DNA of 9,644 bases from Gammaproteobacteria bacterium (GTDB lineage Bacteria; Pseudomonadota; Gammaproteobacteria; S144-34), in contig WFOW01000183.1 of NCBI GenBank assembly GCA_015487895.1, positions 1-9,644 of the forward strand, read 5' to 3'. Shown one piece after another: positions 1 to 5,976 of the stretch; position 1 is the stretch's first letter, and the number at the start of each line of letters is the position of its first letter. The position numbers and the translations under genes were made by a program. Under the pieces are notes generated by a model. It did no database searches, was not told the origin of the DNA, and saw only the letters and a list, made by a program, of their open reading frames with translations.

Positions 1-87
1 CCCCTCGGGCGTGAGCGCCTCGGCGGCCTCGCGCAGGCGCGCCTTGGCCTCCTCGGGCGTCAGCGGGCGAGCCTCATGCCGATCCAT
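1..87 (-). CDS. Third gene of the YqjD/YqjE-like cluster (5' part only)
   Basis: Only the first 29 codons are inside the window; the frame stays open to the left edge. The visible product begins MDRHEARPLTPEEAKARLRE and continues as a charged, alanine-rich, probably helical segment. The ATG at 85-87 is the only ATG that opens this frame, and a G-rich stretch lies about 8 nt upstream. It overlaps the end of the preceding holin-like gene by 28 nt, so the two are probably translationally coupled. Small genes often follow DUF883/YqjE pairs (YqjK in E. coli), but too little is visible to assign a family. Function unknown. Confidence 0.55.
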   Translation of the reverse strand, partial: MDRHEARPLTPEEAKARLREAAEALTPEG

Positions 88-335
88 GCAAGCACCCCTG
101 CGCCGGCCACGGCGGCCAGCCCCGCGAGGCCGGCCGCAGCCACCGGTCCCCACGCGGCCGCGGCGAGGCGGTAGAGGGCGAGGAGCCACAGCAGCAGGCC
201 GCCCGCCAGCAGCACGGCAGCCGCCGCGAGCAGCGCGAGCGCTCCGCCGGTGCGCAGCGCCGCCGCCCGCAGCGCGCGGCCCTCGGCCTCGGCCAGGTCC
301 GCGACCGCGAGCACGAGGTCGGCCAGGCGCTTCAG
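60..335 (-). CDS. YqjE/phage-holin-like two-helix inner membrane protein
   Basis: A protein of about 91 residues. It has an amphipathic, charged N-terminal helix (KRLADLVLAVADLAEAEGRA), then two hydrophobic helices at about residues 30-55 and 61-87, then a short basic end (MRLAR). This layout and the position after a DUF883 gene match the YqjE / putative holin superfamily III proteins. These are usually chromosomal membrane proteins and not phage lysis genes. The start is uncertain because there is no ATG. The first possible start is CTG at 333-335, overlapping the TGA of the upstream gene (CTGA in place of the usual ATGA). The next is GTG at 312-314, giving 84 residues. A G7 tract at 343-349 could act as a Shine-Dalgarno sequence for the CTG. 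The family call rests on architecture and context, not on a motif. Confidence 0.68.
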   Translation of the reverse strand: MKRLADLVLAVADLAEAEGRALRAAALRTGGALALLAAAAVLLAGGLLLWLLALYRLAAAAWGPVAAAGLAGLAAVAGAGVLAWIGMRLAR

Positions 336-658
336 TGCCGGTCCCCCCCGCTGCGGGTGAGCAGGCCGATGATGAGGCCGAACCCGAAGGCGGCCAGCAG
401 GCTGCTCAGCGGGTGCTCGCGGATCTGGCCCTCGACCGTCTCGGCCGCCTTCCGGCCCGCCTCCGTGGCGTCCTGCAGGCGGCGGGCCACGGCCTCGCGC
501 GCCTCCTTCAGCTCCTCGGCGGCGCGCGCCTTCGTCTGGGCCGCGCGGGCGGCGGCCGTCTCGCGCACGGCGTCCGCCAGCCCGCCCACGTCCTTGCGCA
601 GCTGCTGCAGGTCCGCCTTGAGCGAGTCGAGCTCCTTGCGCAGCGCGTCTTCTGCCAT
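332..658 (-). CDS. DUF883 family (YqjD/ElaB-like) C-tail-anchored membrane protein
   Basis: A 108-residue protein. Residues 1-80 are a highly charged, heptad-like coiled coil (MAEDALRKELDSLKADLQQL onward). Residues 81-103 form the family's C-terminal signature: IREHP, then the glycine-spaced helix SSLLAAFGFGLIIGLL, ending TRSGGDRH. In E. coli, YqjD and ElaB are stationary-phase inner-membrane proteins that bind ribosomes through the soluble N-terminus; the same role here is by homology only. The ATG at 656-658 is chosen because a strong GGGAGGAG lies 6 nt upstream and the coiled coil begins there. An upstream in-frame ATG at 719-721 would add a low-complexity arginine/proline stretch and is less likely. 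It probably leads a small operon with the holin-like gene downstream. Confidence 0.88.
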   Translation of the reverse strand: MAEDALRKELDSLKADLQQLRKDVGGLADAVRETAAARAAQTKARAAEELKEAREAVARRLQDATEAGRKAAETVEGQIREHPLSSLLAAFGFGLIIGLLTRSGGDRH

Positions 659-664
659 TGTCGT

Positions 665-672
665 CTCCTCCC
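665..672 (-). promoter_or_regulatory. Shine-Dalgarno of the DUF883 gene
   Basis: On the minus strand this reads GGGAGGAG, 6 nt before the ATG at 656-658. It decides the start in favour of MAEDALRK over the upstream ATG at 719-721. Confidence 0.75.
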
Positions 673-701
673 GCGCCGGCGGCGCGGCGTGCGTGCGGCC
701 T

Positions 702-723
702 GGATGCCGCACCGGCGGCATCC
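702..723 (-). terminator. GC-rich hairpin between the operon and the DUF883 gene
   Basis: Perfect 8-bp arms, GGATGCCG (702-709) and CGGCATCC (716-723), with a 6-nt loop. It sits directly beyond the 722-744 hairpin and shares two bases with it, so the two stems compete slightly at their bases. No U tract follows. It could be a back-up terminator or a leader structure of the DUF883 mRNA; the role is inferred. Confidence 0.35.
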
Positions 724-744
724 CTCACCCCGAAGTAGTGAGGG
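722..744 (-). terminator. Probable terminator hairpin after the beta-oxidation operon
   Basis: Inverted repeat with arms CCCTCAC and GTGAGGG (722-728 and 738-744). It begins about 30 nt after the TGA of the acyl-CoA synthetase (774-776). In the minus-strand transcript the loop contains CUUCGG, so the stem can be capped by a very stable UUCG tetraloop. There is no U-run after it, so it is not a canonical intrinsic terminator. The remaining gap (745-773) holds a weak -35-like TTGTGA (758-763) with no convincing -10. I see no clear promoter for the DUF883 gene. Confidence 0.45.
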
Positions 745-2106
745 CGCGCGGGCCGTTTCACAAGCGCGAGGGCTCAGTGCCCGGCGTAGCAGGCGGCGAT
801 GGCCTCGGCGTGGCGCGCCTCGATGCGGCGGCGCTTCGGCTTCAGGGTGGGCGTGAGGAGGCCGTTGTCGACGGTCCAGGGCTCCAGGGTCAGCACGGCA
901 CGGCGCACCTGGGCGTAGCCCGGGAAGGCATGCAGGCAGCGGCCGATGCGCTCGACGACGGCCCGCTCCGCGCGCGGGTCGGCGAGGCTCGCGGGATCGT
1001 CCGGATCGAGGCCCAGGCCTGCGGCCAGACCGCGCCAGGCCTCGGAATCGAGCACGCACACGGCCACCAGGTAGGGCCGCTGCTCGCCCACGACCATGAC
1101 CTGCTCGAACAGCGCGTCCTCGAGGATCGCCATCTCCATGTCGGCGGGCGGGACCTTCTCGCCGGTGGCGAGCACGATCACGTCCTTGAGCCGCCCCGTG
1201 ATGAAGATGTGCCCGCGCTCGATGCGCGCCTGGTCGCCCGTGTGGAGCCAGCCGTCGCGGTCAATGACACGCCGGGTGGCCTCCGGGTCCTTCCAGTAGC
1301 CGAGCATGACGGAGGGGCTGCGCACCAGGAGCTCCTCGCGCGGGCCGATGCGGACCTCCACGCCCGGCAGCGGCTCGCCGACGCTCTCCGGGACGTTGTC
1401 CTCGGCGCGGTTGACGCTGATGACGGGGCTGTGCTCGGTGAGGCCGTAGCCCTGGAGGATGGGCACGCCGAGCCCGATGAAGAGGTGCCCCAGCTCGGGC
1501 GCGAGCGGCGCGCCGCCGCAGATCGCCGCGCGCAGGCGCCCGCCGAGGCGCTCCAGCACGCGCGCGGCGACGAGGAGGTGCAGCGCGGGCCAGGCGGCGA
1601 GGGCGGGGCTCCAGCCGCGGCGGTGCTGGGCGTGCTGGAAGTGCGCCCAGCCGACCTCGGCCGCCGCGTGGAAGAGATGCCGCGCGAGCGCGGGGCGCGC
1701 GCGGAGCTGCTCCTCGAGCCTGCGGCGCACACGCTCGAAGATGCGCGGCACGGTGACCAGCACCGTGGGCCGCACGGTGGCGAGGTCCTCGGCCAGCTCG
1801 CGGATGGAGCGCGCGTAGGCGACGCAGCTCCCCGCCATCACCGGCAGGTAGTAGCCCACGGTGCGCTCGAAGGTGTGCGACAGCGGCAGGAAGGAGAGGA
1901 AGAGGTCGTCGGGCAGCGCCGGCACGGCGCGCAGCGAGGCCGCGGCGTTCCACAGGATGTTGTGGTGGCTGAGCATGACGCCCTTGGGCCGCCCCGTGGT
2001 GCCCGAGGTGTAGACGATGGTGGCGAGCGCATGGGGGTCGACGGCCTCGGGCGCGAAGGGCCCCTCTGCGCCTTCCAGCCAGCGGCCGATCCAGCGCACG
2101 CGCGGG

Positions 2107-2111
2107 TCCTC
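2107..2111 (-). promoter_or_regulatory. Possible internal Shine-Dalgarno for restart after the TAG
   Basis: GAGGA on the minus strand, 7 nt upstream of an in-frame GTG (2097-2099) that lies 24 nt past the premature TAG. This is the right geometry for termination-reinitiation of the 441-residue C-terminal piece. In such GC-rich DNA the match could be chance. Confidence 0.25.
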
Positions 2112-2123
2112 GCGCCCGACGGG

Positions 2124-2126
2124 CTA
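2124..2126 (-). other. In-frame amber codon (codon 158 of the acyl-CoA synthetase)
   Basis: The + strand reads cta, giving TAG in the synthetase frame. The distance from this codon to the final stop is 1350 nt, exactly 450 codons, so no frameshift is involved. Translation around it is LKRIVTL-stop-PVGREDPRVRWIG. Family members usually have a variable linker here. A single base change from CAG (Gln) or GAG (Glu) would explain it. Confidence 0.92.
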
Positions 2127-2593
2127 GAGGGTGACGATGCGCTTGAGCCCGCGCAGGCGCACGCGCGCGGCGGCGAGGCGCGTCCACTGCGCCGCCTCCT
2201 CGACGAGGAGCAGCCGCGCCCCGGAGTGCTCGATGATCCAGGCGGCGCTGTCGCTGCGGTCCTCGGCGTAGAGCGGCACCACGACGAGGCCGAGCGCCTG
2301 CGCGGCCATGTCGAAGAGCATCCACTCCGGGCGGTTGCGGCACATGATGGCCACGCGCTCGCCCGGCTCGAGCCCCTCGCGGGCGAGCGCCGCCTGCCAG
2401 CGCCCGGCCTCGCGCGCCGCCTCCGCCCAGGTGAGCGTGCGCCAGGCGCCGGCGCCGCGGTCGAAGTGGCGGTAGGCGGGCGCTTCGGGGCTGCGGCGGG
2501 CCCGTTCGCGAAGGAGCCCCGCGAGCGTGCCCGCCGCCTCGGGGGCGATCACGTCGGGCGCGCCCGCGGCCGTTCCGGATCGTGCCCTCGGGG

Positions 2594-4663
2594 TCATGGC
2601 TGCGCCTCCTTCGAAGTCGCGGACTGCCCGCCCTCGTCGGCGAGGAGCGCCCAGCCGGGATCGGGCCGGAAGCGCTCGCCGTAGCGGCGCTCGAGGCCGG
2701 CGAGGGCGGCGGTGACCTCGCGCACGCCGCGCGCGCGGGCGTAGGCCAGCGGGCCGCCGCGGAAGGGCGCGAAGCCGGCCCCGTGGACGAGGCCGGCGTC
2801 GGCGAGGTCGGCATCGGACACTACGCCCTCGCGCAGGCAGGCGGCGAGCTCGTTGAGCAGCGGGAGCACGAGGCGGTCCGTGAGGTCGGCCGGCGCCGCC
2901 TCGCGCCGGCGCACGCGGGCCTTGCGCGGCCGGCCGCCGCGCCACTCGTAGAAGCCGTGCCCGCTCTTGCGGCCGAGGCGCCCGGCCTCGACCAGCGCGC
3001 GCAGGCGCTCCGGGACCGGACGCCCGAGCTCGCGCGCGAGGACCTCGGCGACGGCGAGGCAGATGTCGAGGCCGACGCGGTCGGCGAGCTCGACCGGGCC
3101 CACGGGCATGCCGAAGGCGACGGCGGCGGCGTCGATGCGCTCCGGCGCCAGGCCCTCGGCCTCGAGCGTCACGGCCTCCAGCAGGTAGGGCATGAGGGCG
3201 CGGTTGACCAGGAAGCCCGGCGCGCTGCGCACGGGCAGCGGCAGCCGGTCGATGGCGCGCACGAAGGCGCACGCGCGCGCCGCCGCGCCCGGATCGGTCC
3301 CGGGACCCGAGACCACCTCGACCAGACGCATGCGCGCGACCGGGTTGAAGAAGTGCAGCCCGACGAGGCGGGCGGGCGCGTGCAGGGCCTCGGCGATGCG
3401 CTCGAGCGGGATGCTCGAGGTGTTGGTGGCGAGCAGGGCGTCGGGGCGGGCCTCGCGCTCGAGCCGCGCGAAGAGCGCGCGCTTGGCCTCGAGGTCCTCG
3501 ACGATGGCCTCGACGACGAGGTCGGCGCGCCGCACGCCGTGGCCGTGCGGGTCGGGGACGAGACGGTCGAGTGCGGCGGTGACGAGATGCGGGGCGCGCA
3601 GGCGGCGCGCGAGCAGGCGCTGCGCCCGCGCCACGGCGCCCGCCAGCGCCTCCGCGCGCGTGTCCGTGAGCGTGACGCGCAGCCCCTGCAGCGCGCACCA
3701 GGCGGCGATGTCGCCGCCCATGGTGCCCGCGCCCACGACGTGCACGTGCGCCACGGGCGGGGCCTCGGCCTTACCGAAGCCCTTGAGGCGCTCGCCGAGC
3801 AGGAAGGCCCGCACCAGGTTGCGTGCCGTGGGCGAGACCGCCAGCCGCGCCACCGAGCGCGCCTCGGCCTCGAGCATGGCCTCGCGGCGGCCGCCGTGCT
3901 CGCGCCAGAGCCGGATGAGGGCGAAGGGCGCCGGATAGTGCTCGCGCCGCACGGCGCGCGCGGTGCGCCAGGCGAGCCAGGCCGCCGCGGCGTGCCGCAC
4001 GCCCGGGGCCTCGACGAGGCGGTGCGTCCAGCGCGCGCGGCGCCGCGGCGGCGGCCCCGCAAGCAGGCTGCGCGCCGCGCGCTCGAGGTGGCGGCGCGGC
4101 ACCGCGTGGTCCACCAGCCCCAGCCGGCGGGCGCGGCGCGCGTCCACGGCGCGGCCGGCGAGCATCAGCGCGAGCGCCGCCAGCGGCCCCGCGCGCTCGA
4201 TGGCGCGCACCGTGCCGCCGAAGCCCGGGTGGATGCCGAGGCGCACCTCGGGCAGGCCGATGCGGGTGCGCGGGCCGTCCTCGGCCACGCGCCAGGTGCA
4301 CGCCAGCGCGAGCTCCAGCCCGCCCCCGAGGCAATAGCCGTGGATGAGCGCGACGGTGGGGCAGGGGAGCGCCTCCAGCCGGCCGAGCAGCCCCTGCCCC
4401 TGGCGCACCAGCGCCAGGGCCTCCCCGCGGTCGCGCACCGCGGCGAGCTCGCGCACGTCGGCGCCCGCGACGAAGCCGCCGGGCTTGCCGGAGCGCAGCA
4501 CCAGCCCGCGCGGCGGCTCGGCCTCCAGCGCCTCCAGCACGGCGCCGAGCTCCTCCAGCACCTCGCGCGAGAGGACGTTGGCGCCGGCGCCGGCGACGTC
4601 GAGGGTGAGCCAGGCGATGCCGTCGCCGTCGCGCTCGAGCCGCCAGTGGCGCCAGCCGCTCAT
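2594..4663 (-). CDS. fadJ: Bifunctional enoyl-CoA hydratase / 3-hydroxyacyl-CoA dehydrogenase (FadJ-type)
   Basis: Catalyses steps two and three of beta-oxidation: hydration of trans-2-enoyl-CoA, then NAD-dependent oxidation of L-3-hydroxyacyl-CoA. 689 residues, against about 715-730 for E. coli FadJ/FadB. Residues 1-200 are the crotonase domain, with the oxyanion-hole and acid/base region GYCLGGGLELAL (Glu117) and GLPEVRLGIHPGFGGT (Glu139). The Rossmann NAD site is VVGAGTMGGDIA (309-320). The dehydrogenase signature includes TNTSS (413-417) and the catalytic dyad His437 (HFFNP) with Glu449 (LVEVV). Two C-terminal dehydrogenase domains follow, with GFLVNR, GPVELAD and GRKSGHGFYEW. GLELAL resembles FadJ more than FadB, but the two are hard to separate without alignment. 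The ATG at 4661-4663 overlaps the thiolase stop as ATGA, with GGGAGG about 7-8 nt upstream. It pairs functionally with the adjacent thiolase as a trifunctional complex. Confidence 0.93.
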   Translation of the reverse strand: MSGWRHWRLERDGDGIAWLTLDVAGAGANVLSREVLEELGAVLEALEAEPPRGLVLRSGKPGGFVAGADVRELAAVRDRGEALALVRQGQGLLGRLEALPCPTVALIHGYCLGGGLELALACTWRVAEDGPRTRIGLPEVRLGIHPGFGGTVRAIERAGPLAALALMLAGRAVDARRARRLGLVDHAVPRRHLERAARSLLAGPPPRRRARWTHRLVEAPGVRHAAAAWLAWRTARAVRREHYPAPFALIRLWREHGGRREAMLEAEARSVARLAVSPTARNLVRAFLLGERLKGFGKAEAPPVAHVHVVGAGTMGGDIAAWCALQGLRVTLTDTRAEALAGAVARAQRLLARRLRAPHLVTAALDRLVPDPHGHGVRRADLVVEAIVEDLEAKRALFARLEREARPDALLATNTSSIPLERIAEALHAPARLVGLHFFNPVARMRLVEVVSGPGTDPGAAARACAFVRAIDRLPLPVRSAPGFLVNRALMPYLLEAVTLEAEGLAPERIDAAAVAFGMPVGPVELADRVGLDICLAVAEVLARELGRPVPERLRALVEAGRLGRKSGHGFYEWRGGRPRKARVRRREAAPADLTDRLVLPLLNELAACLREGVVSDADLADAGLVHGAGFAPFRGGPLAYARARGVREVTAALAGLERRYGERFRPDPGWALLADEGGQSATSKEAQP
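2605..2611 (-). promoter_or_regulatory. Strong Shine-Dalgarno of the acyl-CoA synthetase
   Basis: AAGGAGG, 7 nt before the ATG at 2595-2597, inside the last codons of the fadJ-like gene. Its perfect match shows that translation of the interrupted synthetase was recently under selection. This argues against long decay. Confidence 0.8.
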
Positions 4664-5976
4664 CCTTGCGCCTCCCGCTCGAGCAGCACCGCGCCGCCCT
4701 GGCCCCCGCCGACGCACAGGGTGGCGAGGCCGCGGCGCGCACCCTCGCGCGCGAGCACGTGCGCGAGGTGCAGCACGATGCGCGCCCCGCTCGCGCCCAC
4801 GGGATGGCCGAGGCTGATGGCGCCCCCGTCCACGTTCAGGCGCTCGTGCGGGATGGGCTCGAAGGGCCGCCGCAGCCCGAGCGCCTCGCGGCAGTAGCGC
4901 GCGTCGGTCCACGCCGCGAGGCAGGCGAGGACCTGCGCCGCGAAGGCCTCGTTGATCTCCCAGAAGTCCACGTCCGCGCTCCGCAGGCGCCGGCGCGCGA
5001 GGAGCGGCGCCATCGCGTGCACCGGGCCGAGGCCCATCTGCGCGGGGTCGAGGGCGGCCCACTCGGTGTCGACGATGCGCGCCAGCGGCTCGAGGCCGTG
5101 GGCCTCGACCGCGGCCTCGCTCGCGAGCAGCACCCACGCCGCCCCGTCCGTGACCTGCGCGCTGTTGCCGGCCGTGACCTGCCCGAAGGGCCGGTCGAAG
5201 GCCGGGGGGAGGGCGGCGAGGCGCTCCATGGAGGTGTCGCGGCGCAGGCCGTCGTCGGCCGTGTAGGCCACGCCGTCGGCGCCGAAGGCCGGCTCGAGCT
5301 CCGGCAGCCGGCCTTCGTCCTGCGCCGCCGCCAGGCGCCGGTGGCTCTCCAGCGCGAAGGCGTCCATGGCCTCGCGCGCGATCCCGAAGCGCCAGGCGAG
5401 GTGCTCGGCGGTCTGGCCCATGCTGAGCCCCACGACGGGATCCGTCAGCCCGCGCAGCAGCCCCACCACCGGCCGCAGGTGGCGCGGGCGCAGGCGGGCG
5501 AGGGCGCGCAGCCGCGCCGGCAGGCCGCGCGCGCGGCACCAGTCGCCCAGCCAGGCGGCGAGGGCGAGGTCGAGCAGGAGCGGCGCGCGGCTCATGGTCT
5601 CCGTGCCGCCCGCGAGCACCAGGTCCGCGTGCCCTGCGGCGATGCGCCGGAAGGCGACGTCCACGGCCTGCATCCCCGAGCCGCAGTTGCGCTGCACGGT
5701 CCACGCCGGCACGCGCTCGCCGCAGCCGAGGCGCAGGGCCGCGACGCGCGCCACGTTGGCCTCGTCCGGCCCCGGCATCACGCAGCCGAGCACCACCTCA
5801 TCGATCTCGGGCGGCTCGAAGGGCTGGCGCAGGAGCAGCGGGCGGCCCGCCTGCACCGCGAGGTCCGCCGCGGAGAACGGCCCGGGCCGGCCGCGGGCCT
5901 TGAGGAAGGGCGTGCGCGCCCCGTCTACGAGGAAGACGGGGCGGCCGCGCGCCCGGCGCGTGCGCCGTGTGGCCAT
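4660..5976 (-). CDS. fadI: Acetyl-CoA C-acyltransferase (3-ketoacyl-CoA thiolase, FadI size class)
   Basis: Thiolytic cleavage of 3-ketoacyl-CoA to acetyl-CoA and a shortened acyl-CoA, the last step of the cycle. 438 residues, close to FadI (436 in E. coli) and longer than FadA (387). All thiolase landmarks are present: nucleophile Cys98 in QRNCGSGMQA, NEAFAAQ (342-348), His391 in GHPVGASGAR, and the second catalytic cysteine Cys421 in CVGGGQGGA. The extra loop around residues 135-180 (arginine- and leucine-rich) fits the FadI/mitochondrial trifunctional-beta length class. The ATG at 5974-5976 has a CAGGAG 8 nt upstream, and there is no better start nearby. It lies 52 nt inside the 3' end of fadE. 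Its own stop overlaps the next start as ATGA. The FadI label is by size and partner gene; a general thiolase name is equally safe. Confidence 0.93.
   Translation of the reverse strand: MATRRTRRARGRPVFLVDGARTPFLKARGRPGPFSAADLAVQAGRPLLLRQPFEPPEIDEVVLGCVMPGPDEANVARVAALRLGCGERVPAWTVQRNCGSGMQAVDVAFRRIAAGHADLVLAGGTETMSRAPLLLDLALAAWLGDWCRARGLPARLRALARLRPRHLRPVVGLLRGLTDPVVGLSMGQTAEHLAWRFGIAREAMDAFALESHRRLAAAQDEGRLPELEPAFGADGVAYTADDGLRRDTSMERLAALPPAFDRPFGQVTAGNSAQVTDGAAWVLLASEAAVEAHGLEPLARIVDTEWAALDPAQMGLGPVHAMAPLLARRRLRSADVDFWEINEAFAAQVLACLAAWTDARYCREALGLRRPFEPIPHERLNVDGGAISLGHPVGASGARIVLHLAHVLAREGARRGLATLCVGGGQGGAVLLEREAQG

Larger units (their letters stand above)
774..2597 (-). pseudogene. Long-chain acyl-CoA synthetase (FAA1-type ANL family), interrupted by in-frame TAG
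   Basis: Activates long-chain fatty acids with ATP and CoA, feeding beta-oxidation. The frame from ATG 2595-2597 to TGA 774-776 is 607 codons, the normal length for AMP-forming FAA1-like synthetases. The N-terminal part (residues 1-157) includes ERVAIMCRNRPEW and AALGLVVVPLYAEDRSD-type family sequence. Codon 158 is TAG (2124-2126). The same frame continues without any shift: P-loop YTSGTTGRPKG (196-206), QGYGLTEHSP (382-391), HTGD ending at Asp455, TGRLKD (467-472), and the C-terminal NGLLTPTLKPKR containing the likely catalytic lysine. A perfect AAGGAGG lies 7 nt before the ATG, and the start overlaps the upstream stop as ATGA. The stop falls in a linker before the P-loop. Options are a recent nonsense mutation from CAG or GAG, a sequencing error, or restart at GTG 2097-2099 giving a 441-residue fragment. 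Family assignment is secure; functionality is not. Confidence 0.9.

Noticed and set aside
60..335. Prophage lysis holin
   Set aside because: There is no endolysin, spanin or other phage gene nearby. The DUF883 neighbour and architecture fit the chromosomal YqjE-type family.
702..744. REP/BIME-like or transposon-end repeat
   Set aside because: The two inverted repeats are different in sequence and occur only once each in the window. A post-operon hairpin role is enough to explain them.
2124..2126. TAG read as pyrrolysine or another recoded amino acid
   Set aside because: No pyrrolysine genes are visible, the family has no known pyrrolysine member, and fadE in the same operon uses TAG as an ordinary stop. 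A mutation or error is simpler.
357..2684. Very long open frame on the + strand opposite the synthetase
   Set aside because: High GC leaves few stops in antisense frames. The translation is low-complexity (Arg/Ala/Gly/His-rich) with no motif, and the opposite strand has a clear enzyme.
2582..4897. Long + strand open frame opposite the fadJ-like gene
   Set aside because: The translation is repetitive and histidine/arginine-rich. It mirrors the codon structure of the real gene on the other strand.
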